64,000 nucleotides of DNA, taken from contig JAKZAP010000062.1 of assembly GCA_023053575.1 (NCBI GenBank), positions 62,001 through 126,000 on the forward strand. The letters are read 5' to 3'. This document shows positions 13,987 through 27,800 of the stretch, piece after piece; position 1 is the stretch's first letter; the number at the start of each line of letters is the position of its first letter. Source of the DNA: Branchinecta lynchi (Eukaryota > Arthropoda > Branchiopoda > Anostraca > Branchinectidae). The translations under genes were made by a program, and so were the position numbers. The notes beneath the pieces are model-generated. The model saw only the letters and a list, made by a program, of their open reading frames with translations, made no database searches and had not been told where the DNA came from.

Positions 13987-15196
13987 TAACCTTGTGGGAA
14001 AACAAACCTTGCGGGAAAACTAACCTTGTGGGAAAACAAACCTTGTGGGAAAACAAACCTTGTGGGAAAACAAACCTTGTGAGAAAACAAACCTTGTGGG
14101 AAAACCAACCTTATGGGGAAACAAACCCTGCGGGAAAACCAACCTTGTGGGAAAACCAACCTTGCGGGAAAGCGAACCTTTTGGGAAAACCAACACAGTG
14201 GGAAAACAAACCTTGTGAGAAAACAATCCTTGTGGGAAAACAAACCTTGTGGGGAAACAAACCTTGTGGGGAAACAAACCTTGTGGGAAAACTAACCTTG
14301 TGGGAAAACAAACCTTGCGGGAAAACTAACCTTGTGGGAAAACAAACCCTGCGGGAAAACAAACCTTGTGGGAAAACCAACCTTGTGGGGAAACAAACCT
14401 TTCGGGAAAACCAACCTTGTGGGAAAACAAACCTTGTGGGAAAACAAACCTTGTGGGAAAACAAACCTTATGGGGAAAGCAACCCTGCGGGAAAACCAAC
14501 CTTGTGGGAAAACCAACCTTGTGGGAAAGCGAACCTTTTGGGAAAACCGACACAGTGGGAAAACAAACCTTGTGGGAAAACCAACCTTGCGGGAAAACAA
14601 ACCTTGTGGGAAAACAAACCTTGTGGGAAAACAAACCTTATGGGAAAACAAACCTTGTGGGGAAACAAACCTTGTGGGAAAACCAACCTTGCGGGAAAGC
14701 GAACCTTTTGGGAAAACCAACACAGTGGGAAAACAAACCTTGTGGGAAAACCAACCTTGCGGGAAAACCAACCTTGGGGGAAAACAAAGCTTGTGGGAAA
14801 ACAAACCTTGTGGGAAAACCAACCTAGTGGGAAAAACAACCTATTGGGAAAACAAACCTTGTGAGAAAACAAACGTAGTGGGAAAACCAACCTTATGGGG
14901 AAAGCAACCCTGCGGGAAAACCAACCTTGTGGGAAAGCGAACCTTTTGGGAAAACCAACACAGTGGGAAAACAAACCTTGTGGGAAAACCAACCTTGCGG
15001 GAAAGCGAACCTTTTGGGAAAACCAACACAGTGGGAAAATAAACCTTGTGGGAAAACCAACCTTGCGGGAAAACCCACCTTGGAGGAAAACAAAGCTTGT
15101 GGGAAAACAAAGCTTGTAGGAAAACAAACCTTTTGGGAAAACAAACCTTGTGGGAAAACAAACCTTGTGGGAAAACAAACCTTGTGAGAAAACAAA

Positions 15197-18100
15197 CCTT
15201 GTGGGAAAACCAACCTTATGGGGAAAGAAACCTTGTGGGGAAACAAACCTTTCGGGAAAACCAACCTTGTGGTAAAACAAACCTTGTGGGAAAACAAACC
15301 TTGTGGGAAAACAAACCTTGTGGGAAAACAAACCTTATGGGAAAACAAACCTTGTGGGGAAACAAACCTTGTGGGAAAACCAACAACAACCTAGTGGGAA
15401 AACAAACCTTGTGAGAAAACAAACCTTGTGGGAAAACCAACCTTATGGGGAAAGCAACCCTGCGGGAAAACCAACCTTGTGGGAAAACCAACCTTGTGGG
15501 AAAGCGAACCTTTTGGGAAAACCAACACAGTGGGAAAACAAACCTTGTGGGAAAACCAACCTTGCGGGAAAACCAACCTTGGAGGAAAACAAACCTTGTG
15601 GGAAAACAAACCTTGTGGGGAAACAAACCTAGTGGGAAAACAATCCTTGTGGGAAAACCAACCTTGCGGGAAAGCGAACCTTTTGGGAAAACCAACACAG
15701 TGGGAAAACAAACCTTGTGGGAAAACCAACCTTGCGGAAAAGTGAACATTTTGGGAAAACCAACACAGTGGGAAAACAAACCTTATGGGGAAAGCAACCT
15801 TGCGGGAAAACCAACCTTTTGGGAAAACAAACCTTGTGGGAAAACCAACACAGTGGGAAAACAAACCTTGTGGGAAAACCAACCTTGCGGGAAAACCAAC
15901 CTTATGGGGAAAGCAACTCTGCGGGAAAACCAACCTTGTGGGAAAACCAACCTTGTGTGAAAGCGAACCTTTTGGGAAAACCAACACAGTGGGAAAACAA
16001 ACCTTGTGGGAAAACCAACCTTGCGGGAAAACCAACCTTGTGGGAAAACAAACCTTGTGGGAAAACAAACCTTGTGGGGAAACAAACCTAGTGGGAAAAC
16101 AATCCTTGTGGGAAAACAAACCTTGTGGGGTAACAAACCTTGCGGGAAAACTAACCTTGTGGAAAAACAAACCCTGCGGGAAAACCAACCTTGTGGGAAA
16201 ACCAACCTTGTGGGGAAACAAACCTTTCGGGAAAACCAACCTTGTGGGAAAACAAACCTTGTGGGAAAACAAACCTTGTGGGAAAACAAACCTTGTGAGA
16301 AAACAATCCTTGTGGGAAAACAAACCTTGTGGGAAAACCAACCTTGTGGGGAAACAAACCTTTCGGGAAAACCAACCTTGTGGGAAAACCAACCTTGTGG
16401 GGAAACAAACCTTTCGGGAAAACCAACCTTGTGGGAAAACAAACCTTGGGGGAAAACAAACCTTGTGGGAAAACAAACCTTGTGGGGAAACAAACCTAGT
16501 GGGAAAACAAACCTTGTGAGAAAACAATCCTTGTGGGAAAATAAACCTTGTGGGGAAACAAACCTTGCGGGAAAACCAACCTTGTGGGGAAACAAACCTT
16601 TCGGGAAAACCAACCTTGTGGGAAAACCAACCTTGTGGGGAAACAAACCTTTCGGGAAAACCAACCTTGTGGGAAAACAAACCTTTCGGGAAAACCAACC
16701 TTGTGGGAAAACAAACCTTGTGGGAAAACAAACCTTGTGGGAAAACAAACCCTGCGGGAAAACCAACCTTGTGGGAAAACCCACCTTGTGGGGAAACAAA
16801 CCTTTCGGGAAAACTAACCTTGTGGGAAAACAAACCCTGCGGGAAAACCAACCTTGTGGGAAAACAAACCCTGCGGGAAAACCAACCTTGTGGGAAAACC
16901 AACCTTGCGGGAAAGCGAACCTTTTGGGAAAACCAACACAGTGGGACAACAAACCTTGTGAGAAAACAATCCTTGTGGGAAAACAAACCTTGTGGGGAAA
17001 CAAACCTTGTGGGGAAACAAACCTTGTGGGAAAACTAACCTTGTGGGAAAACAAACCTTGCGGGAAAACTAACCTTGTGGGAAAACAAACCCTGCGGGAA
17101 AACAAACCTTGTGGGAAAACCAACCTTGTGGGGAAACAAACCTTTCGGGAAAACCAACCTTGTGGGAAAACAAACCTTGTGGGAAAACAAACCTTGTGGG
17201 AAAACAAACCTTATGGGGAAAGCAACCCTGCGGGAAAACCAACCTTGTGGGAAAATCAACCTTGTGGGAAAGCGAACCTTTTGGGAAAACCGACACAGTG
17301 GGAAAACAAACCTTGTGGGAAAACCAACCTTGCGGGAAAACAAACCTTGTGGGAAAACAAACCTTGTGGGAAAACAAACCTTATGGGAAAACAAACCTTG
17401 TGGGGAAACAAACCTTGTGGGAAAACCAACCTTGCGGGAAAGCGAACCTTTTGGGAAAACCAACACAGTGGGAAAACAAACCTTGTGGGAAAACCAACCT
17501 TGTGGGAAAACCAACCTTGGGGGAAAACAAACCTTGTGGGAAAACCAACCTAGTGGGAAAAACAACCTAGTGGGAAAACAAACCTTGTGAGAAAACAAAC
17601 CTAGTGGGAAAACCAACCTTATGGGGAAAGCAACCCTGCGGGAAAACCAACCTTGTGGGAAAGCGAACCTTTTGGGAAAACCAACACAGTGGGAAAACAA
17701 ACCTTGTGGGAAAACCAACCTTGCGGGAAAGCGAACCTTTTGGGAAAACCAACACAGTGGGAAAACAAACCTTGTGGGAAAACCAACCTTGCGGGAAAAC
17801 CCACCTTGGAGGAAAACAAAGCTTGTGGGAAAACAAAGCTTGTAGGAAAACAAACCTTTTGGGAAAACAAACCTTGTGGGAAAACAAACCTTGTGGGAAA
17901 ACAAACCTTGTGAGAAAACAAACCTTGTGGGAAAACCAACCTTATGGGGAAAGAAACCTTGTGGGGAAACAAACCTTTCGGGAAAACCAACCTTGTGGTA
18001 AAACAAACCTTGTGGGAAAACAAACCTTGTGGGAAAACAAACCTTGTGGGAAAACAAACCTTATGGGAAAACAAACCTTGTGGGGAAACAAACCTTGTGG

Positions 18101-21100
18101 GAAAACCAACAACAACCTAGTGGGAAAACAAACCTTGTGAGAAAACAAACCTTGTGGGAAAACCAACCTTATGGGGAAAGCAACCCTGCGGGAAAACCAA
18201 CCTTGTGGGAAAACCAACCTTGTGGGAAAGCGAACCTTTTGGGAAAACCAACACAGTGGGAAAACAAACCTTGTGGGAAAACCAACCTTGCGGGAAAACC
18301 AACCTTGGAGGAAAACAAACCTTGTGGGAAAACAAACCTTGTGGGGAAACAAACCTAGTGGGAAAACAATCCTTGTGGGAAAACCAACCTTGCGGGAAAG
18401 CGAACCTTTTGGGAAAACCAACACAGTGGGAAAACAAACCTTGTGGGAAAACCAACCTTGCGGAAAAGTGAACATTTTGGGAAAACCAACACAGTGGGAA
18501 AACAAACCTTATGGGGAAAGCAACCTTGCGGGAAAACCAACCTTTTGGGAAAACAAACCTTGTGGGAAAACCAACACAGTGGGAAAACAAACCTTGTGGG
18601 AAAACCAACCTTGCGGGAAAACCAACCTTATGGGGAAAGCAACTCTGCGGGAAAACCAACCTTGTGGGAAAACCAACCTTGTGGGAAAGCGAACCTTTTG
18701 GGAAAACCAACACAGTGGGAAAACAAACCTTGTGGGAAAACCAACCTTGCGGGAAAACCAACCTTGTGGGAAAACAAACCTTGTGGGAAAACAAACCTTG
18801 TGGGGAAACAAACCTAGTGGGAAAACAATCCTTGTGGGAAAACAAACCTTGTGGGGTAACAAACCTTGCGGGAAAACTAACCTTGTGGAAAAACAAACCC
18901 TGCGGGAAAACCAACCTTGTGGGAAAACCAACCTTGTGGGGAAACAAACCTTTCGGGAAAACCAACCTTGTGGGAAAACAAACCTTGTGGGAAAACAAAC
19001 CTTGTGGGAAAACAAACCTTGTGAGAAAACAATCCTTGTGGGAAAACAAACCTTGTGGGGAAACAAACCTTTCGGGAAAACCAACCTTGTGGGAAAACAA
19101 ACCTTGTGGGAAAACAAACCTTGTGAGAAAACAATCCTTGTGGGAAAACAAACCTTGTGGGAAAACCAACCTTGTGGGGAAACAAACCTTTCGGGAAAAC
19201 CAACCTTGTGGGAAAACCAACCTTGTGGGGAAACAAACCTTTCGGGAAAACCAACCTTGTGGGAAAACAAACCTTGGGGGAAAACAAACCTTGTGGGAAA
19301 ACAAACCTTGTGGGGAAACAAACCTAGTGGGAAAACAAACCTTGTGAGAAAACAATCCTTGTGGGAAAATAAACCTTGTGGGGAAACAAACCTTGCGGGA
19401 AAACCAACCTTGTGGGGAAACAAACCTTTCGGGAAAACCAACCTTGTGGGAAAACCAACCTTGTGGGGAAACAAACCTTTCGGGAAAACCAACCTTGTGG
19501 GAAAACCAACCTTATGGGGAAAGAAACCTTGTGGGGAAACAAACCTTTCGGGAAAACCAACCTTGTGGTAAAACAAACCTTGTGGGAAAACAAACCTTGT
19601 GGGAAAACAAACCTTGTGGGAAAACAAACCTTATGGGAAAACAAACCTTGTGGGGAAACAAACCTTGTGGGAAAACCAACAACAACCTAGTGGGAAAACA
19701 AACCTTGTGAGAAAACAAACCTTGTGGGAAAACCAACCTTATGGGGAAAGCAACCCTGCGGGAAAACCAACCTTGTGGGAAAACCAACCTTGTGGGAAAG
19801 CGAACCTTTTGGGAAAACCAACACAGTGGGAAAACAAACCTTGTGGGAAAACCAACCTTGCGGGAAAACCAACCTTGGAGGAAAACAAACCTTGTGGGAA
19901 AACAAACCTTGTGGGGAAACAAACCTAGTGGGAAAACAATCCTTGTGGGAAAACCAACCTTGCGGGAAAGCGAACCTTTTGGGAAAACCAACACAGTGGG
20001 AAAACAAACCTTGTGGGAAAACCAACCTTGCGGAAAAGTGAACATTTTGGGAAAACCAACACAGTGGGAAAACAAACCTTATGGGGAAAGCAACCTTGCG
20101 GGAAAACCAACCTTTTGGGAAAACAAACCTTGTGGGAAAACCAACACAGTGGGAAAACAAACCTTGTGGGAAAACCAACCTTGCGGGAAAACCAACCTTA
20201 TGGGGAAAGCAACTCTGCGGGAAAACCAACCTTGTGGGAAAACCAACCTTGTGGGAAAGCGAACCTTTTGGGAAAACCAACACAGTGGGAAAACAAACCT
20301 TGTGGGAAAACCAACCTTGCGGGAAAACCAACCTTGTGGGAAAACAAACCTTGTGGGAAAACAAACCTTGTGGGGAAACAAACCTAGTGGGAAAACAATC
20401 CTTGTGGGAAAACAAACCTTGTGGGGTAACAAACCTTGCGGGAAAACTAACCTTGTGGAAAAACAAACCCTGCGGGAAAACCAACCTTGTGGGAAAACCA
20501 ACCTTGTGGGGAAACAAACCTTTCGGGAAAACCAACCTTGTGGGAAAACAAACCTTGTGGGAAAACAAACCTTGTGGGAAAACAAACCTTGTGAGAAAAC
20601 AATCCTTGTGGGAAAACAAACCTTGTGGGAAAACCAACCTTGTGGGGAAACAAACCTTTCGGGAAAACCAACCTTGTGGGAAAACCAACCTTGTGGGGAA
20701 ACAAACCTTTCGGGAAAACCAACCTTGTGGGAAAACAAACCTTGGGGGAAAACAAACCTTGTGGGAAAACAAACCTTGTGGGGAAACAAACCTAGTGGGA
20801 AAACAAACCTTGTGAGAAAACAATCCTTGTGGGAAAATAAACCTTGTGGGGAAACAAACCTTGCGGGAAAACCAACCTTGTGGGGAAACAAACCTTTCGG
20901 GAAAACCAACCTTGTGGGAAAACCAACCTTGTGGGGAAACAAACCTTTCGGGAAAACCAACCTTGTGGGAAAACAAACCTTTCGGGAAAACCAACCTTGT
21001 GGGAAAACAAACCTTGTGGGAAAACAAACCTTGTGGGAAAACAAACCCTGCGGGAAAACCAACCTTGTGGGAAAACCCACCTTGTGGGGAAACAAACCTT

Positions 21101-21396
21101 TCGGGAAAACTAACCTTGTGGGAAAACAAACCCTGCGGGAAAACCAACCTTGTGGGAAAACAAACCCTGCGGGAAAACCAACCTTGTGGGAAAACCAACC
21201 TTGCGGGAAAGCGAACCTTTTGGGAAAACCAACACAGTGGGACAACAAACCTTGTGAGAAAACAATCCTTGTGGGAAAACAAACCTTGTGGGGAAACAAA
21301 CCTTGTGGGGAAACAAACCTTGTGGGAAAACTAACCTTGTGGGAAAACAAACCTTGCGGGAAAACTAACCTTGTGGGAAAACAAACCCTGCGGGAA
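15197..21396 (+). repeat. Higher-order repeat domain with offsets 2,726, 1,570 and 4,296 bp
   Basis: About 15,197-17,100 recurs almost unchanged at about 19,493-21,396 (offset 4,296 bp). The first 1.1 kb of the block is present a third time from about 17,923 (offset 2,726 bp). Rare landmarks shared by the copies are GGAAAAGTGAACATTTTGG, AAAGCAACTCTGCGGG, GTGGGGTAAC and GTGGAAAAAC. Copies differ by isolated substitutions, for example GTGTGAAAGCG at about 15,955 against GTGGGAAAGCG in the other two. The near identity over about 1.9 kb points to recent amplification or conversion. Confidence 0.8.
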
Positions 21397-24300
21397 AACC
21401 AACTTTGTGGGAAAACCAACCTTGTGGGGAAACAAACCTTTCGGGAAAACCAACCTTGTGGAAAAACAAACCTTGTGGGAAAACAAACCTTGTGGGAAAA
21501 CAAACCTTATGGGGAAAGCAACCCTGCGGGAAAACCAACCTTGTGGGAAAACCAACCTTGTGGGAAAGCGAACCTTTTGGGAAAACCAACACAGTGGGAA
21601 AACAAACATTGTGGGAAAACCAACCTTGCGGGAAAACCAACCTTGTGGGAAAACAAACCTTGTGGGAAAACAAACCTTGTGGGAAAACAAACCTTGTGGG
21701 AAAACAAACCTTATGGGAAAACAAACCTTGTGGGGAAACAAATCTTGTGGGAAAACAAACCTTATGGGGAAAGCAACCCTGCGGGAAAACCAACCTTGTG
21801 GGAAAACCAACCTTGTGGGAAAGCGAACCTTTTGGGAAAACCAACACAGTGGGAAAACAAACATTGTGGGAAAACCAACCTTGCGGGAAAACCAACCTTG
21901 TGGGAAAACAAACCTTGTGGGAAAACAAACCTTGTGGGAAAACAAACCTTGTGGGAAAACAAACCTTATGGGAAAACAAACCTTGTGGGGAAACAAACCT
22001 TGTGGGAAAACCAACCTTGCGGGAAAACCAACCTTGGGTGAAAACAAAGCTTGTGGGAAAACAAACCTTGTGGGAAAACCAACCTAGTGGGAAAAACAAC
22101 TTAGTGGGAAAACAAACCTTGTGAGAAAACAAACCTTGTGAGAAAACAAACCTTGTGGGAAAACCAACCTTATGGGGAAACAAACCTTGTGGGGAAACAA
22201 ACCTTTCGGGAAAACCAACCTTGTGGTAAAACAAACCTTGTGGGAAAACAAACCTTGTGGGAAAACAAACCTTGTGGGAAAACAAACCTTATGGGAAAAC
22301 AAACCTTGTGGGGAAACAAACCTTGTGGGAAAACCAACAACAACCTATTGGGAAAACAAACCTTGTGAGAAAACAAACCTTGTGGGAAAACCAACCTTAT
22401 GGGGAAAGCAACCCTGCGGGAAAACCAACCTTGTGGGAAAACCAACCTTGCGGGAAAACCAACCTTGGGGGAAAACAAAGCTTGTGGGAAAACAAACCTT
22501 TTGGGAAAACAAACGTTGTGGGAAAACCAACCTTGCGGTAAAGCGAACCTTTTGGGAAAACCAACACAGTGGGAAAACAAACCTTGTGGGAAAACCAACC
22601 TTGCGGGAAAACCAACCTTGGGGGAAAACAAAGCTTGTGGGAAAACCAACCTTGCGGGAAAGCGAACCTTTTGGGAAAACCAACACAGTGGGAAAACAAA
22701 CCTTGTGAGAAAACAAACCTTGTGGGGAAACAAGCCTTGTGGGAAAACAAACCTTGTGGGAAAACCAACAACAACCTATTGGGAAAACAAACCTTGTGAG
22801 AAAACAAACCTTGTGGGAAAACCAACCTTATGGGGAAAGCAACCCTGCGGGAAAACCAACCTTGTGGGAAAACCAACCTTGCGGGAAAACCAACCTTGGG
22901 GGAAAACAAAGCTTGTGGGAAAACAAACCTTTTGGGAAAACCAACGTTGTGGGAAAACCAACCTTGCGGGAAAGCGATCCTTTTGGGAAAACCAACACAG
23001 TGGGAAAACAAACCTTGTGGGAAAACCAACCTTGCGGGAAAACCAACCTTGGGGGAAAACAAAGCTTGTGGGAAAACAAACCTTTTGGGAAAACAAACGT
23101 TGTGGGAAAACAAACCTTGTGGGAAAACAAACCTTGTGAGAAAACAAACCTTGTGGGAAAACCAACCTTATGGGGAAACAAACCTTGTGGGGAAACAAAC
23201 CTTTCGGGAAAACCAACCTTGTGGGAAAACAAACCTTGTGGGGAAACAAACCTTGTGGGAAAACCAACAACAACCTATTGGGAAAACAAACCTTGTGAGA
23301 AAACAAACCTTGTGGGAAAACCAACCTTATGGGGAAAGCAACCCTGCGGGAAAACCAACCTTGTGGGAAAACCAACCTTGTGGGAAAGCGAACCTTTTGG
23401 GAAAACCGACCTTGCGGGAAAACCAACCTTGGGGGAAAACAAACCTTGTGGGAAAACAAACCTTGTGGGGAAACAAACCTAGTGGGAAAACAATCCTTGT
23501 GGGAAAACAAACCTTGTGGGGAAACAAACCTTGCGGGAAAACTAGCCTTGTGGGAAATCAAACCCTGCGGGAAAACAAACCTTGCGGGAAAACCACCCTT
23601 TGTTGGAAACAAACCTTTCGGGAAAACCAACCTTCTGGGAAAACAAACCTTGTGGGAAAACAAACCTTGTGGGAAAACAAACCTTGTGGGAAAACCAACC
23701 TTGCGGGAAAACCAACCTTGGGGGAAAACAAACCTTGTGGGAAAACAAACCTTGTGGGGAAACAAACCTAGTGGGAAAACAATCCTTGTGGGAAAACAAA
23801 CCTTGTGGGGAAACAAACCTTGCGGGAAAACTAACCTTGTGGGAAAACAAACCCTGCGGGAAAACAAACCTTGTGGGAAAACCACCCTTTGTGGGAAACA
23901 AACCTTTCGGGAAAACCAACCTTGTGGGAAAACAAACCTTGTGGGAAAACAAACCTTTCGGGAAAACCAACCTTGTGGGAAAACAAACCTTGTGGGGAAA
24001 CAAACCTAGTGGGAAAACAAACCTTGTGACAAAACAAACCTTGTGGGAAAACCAACCTTATGGGAAAACAAACCTAGTGGGAAAACAAACCTTGTGGGGA
24101 AACAAACCTTTCGGGAAAACCAACCTTGTGGGAAAACAAACCTTGTGGGAAAACCAACCTTGTGGGAAAGCGAACGTTTTGGGAAAACCAACACAGTGGG
24201 AAAACAAACCTTGTGGGAAAACCACCCTTGCGGGAAAACCAACCTTGGGGGAAAACAAACCTTGTGGGAAAACAAACTTTGTGGGGAAACAAACCTAGTG

Positions 24301-24839
24301 GGAAAACAATCCTTGTGGGAAAACCAACCTTGCGGGAAAGCGAACCTTTTGGGAAAACCAATACAGTGGGAAAACAAACCTTGTGAGAAAACAATCCTTG
24401 TGGGAAAACAAACCTTGTGGGGAAACAAACCTTGTGGGGAAACAAACCTTGTGGGAAAACTAACCTTGTGGGAAAACAAACCTTGCGGGAAAACTAACCT
24501 TGTGGGAAAACAAACCCTGCGAAAAAACCAACCTTGTGGGAAAACCAACCTTGTGGGGAAACAAACCTTTCGGGAAAACCAACCTTGTGGGAAAACAAAC
24601 CTTGTGGGAAAACAAACCTTGTGGGAAAACAAACCTTATGGGGAAAGCAACCTTGCGGGAAAACCGACCTTGTGGGAAAACAAACCTTGTGGGAAAACAA
24701 ACCTTGTGGGAAAACAAACCTTGTGGGAAAACAAACCTTATGGGAAAACAAACCTTGTGGGGAAACAAACCTTGTGGGAAAACCAACCTTGCGGGAAAGC
24801 GAACCTTTTGGGAAAATGAACCTAGTGGGAAAAACAACT

Positions 24840-27800
24840 TAGTGGGAAAACAAACCTTGTGAGAAAACAAACCTTGTGGGAAAACCAAGCTTATGGGGAA
24901 AGCAACCCTGCGGGAAAACCAACCTTGTGGGAAAACCAACCTTGTGGGAAAGCGAACCTTTTTGGAAAAACCAACACAGTGGGAAAACAAACCTTGTGGG
25001 AAAACCAACCTTGCGGGAAAGCGAACCTTTTGGAAAAACCAACACAGTGGGAAAACAAACCTTGTGGGAAAACCAACCTTGCGGGAAAACCAACCTTGGG
25101 GGAAAACAAAGCTTGTGGGAAAACAAACCTTTTGGGAAAACAAACCTTGTGGGAAAACAAACCTTGTGGGAAAACAAACCTTGTGGGAAAACAAACCTTG
25201 TGAGGAAACAAACCTTGTGGGAAAACTAACCTTGTGGGAAAACAAACCTTGCGGGAAAACTAACCTTGTGGGAAAACAAACCCTGCGGGAAAACCAACCT
25301 TGTGGGAAAACCAACCTTGTGGGGAAACAAACCTTTCGGGAAAACAAACCTTGTGGGAAAACAAACCTTGTGGGAAAACAAACCTTGTGGGAAAACAAAC
25401 CTTGTGGGAAAACAAACCTTGTGAGAAAACAAACCTTGTGGGGAAACAAACCTTGTGGGAAAACCAACCATGCGGGAAAGCGAACCTTTTGGGAAAACCA
25501 ACCTAGTGGGAAAAACAACCTTGTGAGAAAACAAACCTTGTGGGAAAACCAACCTTGCGGGAAAACCAACCTTGGGAGAAAACAAAGCTTGTGGGAAAAC
25601 AAACCTTGTGGGAAAACCCATCTAGGGAAAAACAACCTAGTGGGAAGACAAACCTTGTGAGAAAACAAACCTTGTGGGAAAACCAACCTTATGGGGAAAG
25701 CAACCCTGCGGGAAAAACCTTGTGGGAAAACCAACCTTGTGGGAAAGCGAACCTTTTGGGAAAACCAACACAGTGGGAAAACAAAGCTTGTGGGAAAACA
25801 AACCTTGTGGGAAAACCAACCTAGTGGGAAAAACAACCTAGTGGAAAAACCAACCTTGTGAGAAAACAAACCTTGTGGGAAAACCAACCTTATGGGGAAA
25901 GCAACCCTGCGGGAAACCAAACCTTGTGGGAAAACCAACCTTGTGGGAAAGCGAACCTTTTGGGAAAACCAACACAGTGGGAAAACAAACCTTGTGGGAA
26001 AACCAACCTTGCGGGAAAGCGAACCTTTTGGGAAAACCAACACAGTGGGAAAACAAACCTTGTGGGAAAACCAACCTTGCGGGAAAACCAACCTTGGGGG
26101 AAAACAAAGCTTGTGGGAAAACATACCTTGTGGGAAAACCAACCTAGTGGGAAAAACAACCTAGTGGGAAAACAAACCTTGTGAGAAAACAAACCTCGTG
26201 GGAAAACCAACCTTGCGGGAAAGCGAACCTTTTGGGAAAACCAACACAGTGGGAAAACAAACCTTGTGGGAAAACCAACCTTGCGGGAAAACCAACCTTG
26301 GGGGAAAACAAAGCTTGTGGGAAAACAAACCTTGTGGGAAAACCAACCTTGTGGGAAAACAAACCTTGTGGGAAAACAAACCTTGTGGGAAAACAAACCT
26401 TGTGGGAAAACAAACCTTATGGGAAAACAAACCTTGTGGGGAAACAAACCTTGTGGGAAAACCAACCTTGCGGGAAAGCGAACCTTTTGGGAAAACCAAC
26501 ACAGTGGGAAAACAAACCTTGTGGGAAAACCAACCTTGCGGGAAAACCAACCTTGGGTGAAAACAAAGCTTGTGGAAAAACAAACCTTGTGGGAAAACCA
26601 ACCTAGTGGGAAAAACAACCTAGTGGGAAAACAAACCTTGTGAGAAAACAAACCTTGTGGGAAAACCAAGCTTATGGGGAAAGCAACCCTGCGGGAAAAC
26701 CAACCTTGTGGGAAAACCAACCTTGTGGGAAAGCGAACCTTTTGGGAAAAACCAACACAGTGGGAAAACAAACCTTGTGGGAAAACCAACCTTGCAGGAA
26801 AGCGAACCTTTTGGGAAAACCAACACAGTTGGAAAACAAACCTTGTGGGAAAACCAACCTTGCGGGAAAACCAACCTTGGGGGAAAACAAAGCTTGTGGG
26901 AAAACAAACCTTTTGGGAAAACAAACCTTGTGGGAAAACAAACCTTGTGGGAAAACAAACCTTGTGGGGAAACAAACCTTGTGGGAAAACTAACCTTGTG
27001 GGAAAACAAACCTTGCGGGAAAACTAACCTTGTGGGAAAACAAACCCTGCGGGAAAACCAACCTTGTGGGAAAACCAACCTTGTGGGGAAACAAACCTTT
27101 CGGGAAAACAAACCTTGTGGGAAAACAAACCTTGTGGGAAAACAAACCTTGTGGGAAAACAAACCTTGTGGGAAAACAAACCTTGTGAAAAAACAAACCT
27201 TGTGGGGAAACAAACCTTGTGGGAAAACCAACCATGCGGGAAAGCGAACCTTTTGGGAAAACCAACCTAGTGGGAAAAACAACCTTGTGAGAAAACAAAC
27301 CATGTGGGAAAACCAACCTTGCGGGAAAACCAACCTTGGGAGAAAACAAAGCTTGTGGGAAAACAAACCTTGTGGGAAAACCAACCTAGTGGGAAAAACA
27401 ACCTAGTGGGAAGACAAACCTTGTGAGAAAACAAACCTTGTGGGAAAACCAACCTTATGGGTAAAGCAACCCTGCGGGAAAACCAACCTTGTGGGAAAAC
27501 CAATCTTGTGGGAAAGCGAACCTTTTGGGAAAACCAACACAGTGGGAAAACAAACCTTGTGGGAAAACCAACCTTGCGGGGAAAGCGAAACTTTTGGGGA
27601 AAACCAACACAGTGGGAAAACAAACCTTGTGGGAAAACCAACCTTGCGGGAAAACCAACCTTGGGGGAAAACAAAGCTTGTGGGAAAACAAACCTTGTGG
27701 GAAAACCAACCTAGTGGGAAAAACAACCTAGTGGGAAAACAAATCTTGTGAGAAAACAAACCCTGCAGGAAAACCAACCTTGTGGGAAAACCAACCTTGT

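Larger units (their letters stand above)
10425..14444 (+). repeat. Higher-order duplication, offset 2,877 bp
   Basis: About 10,425-11,567 recurs at about 13,302-14,444. Matching landmarks include the 23-bp variant (10627 and 13504), the short hairpin (11087 and 13964) and the AAAGAAACC units before them. The copies differ by scattered substitutions, such as TTGTTGG at 11412 against TTGTGGG at 14289, so they are not a recent perfect copy. The roughly 1.7 kb between them is array of other variant order. Confidence 0.75.
1033..23282 (+). repeat. Scattered 23-bp unit variant with CAA expansion (ten copies)
   Basis: Ten units carry two extra CAA triplets, giving the core CCAACAACAACCTA and a length of 23 bp instead of 17. 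They start at 1033, 8871, 10627, 13504, 15376, 18102, 19672, 22330, 22761 and 23260. Most end ATTGGG; those at 15376, 18102 and 19672 end AGTGGG, and the one at 8871 ends ATTAGG. The identical expansion implies a single origin followed by spread with larger blocks: 10627 to 13504 is the 2,877-bp block offset, and 15376, 18102 and 19672 sit at the 2,726- and 4,296-bp offsets. None was found after 23.3 kb, so the variant marks a sub-domain of the array. Confidence 0.85.

Noticed and set aside
19741..22041. The longest open frame, 766 codons on the plus strand, and the hundreds of similar frames on both strands
   Set aside because: They are translations of the 17-bp satellite. All six frames are open over the same DNA, substitutions show no codon-position bias that I can see, and the peptides are 17-residue repeats with no domain.
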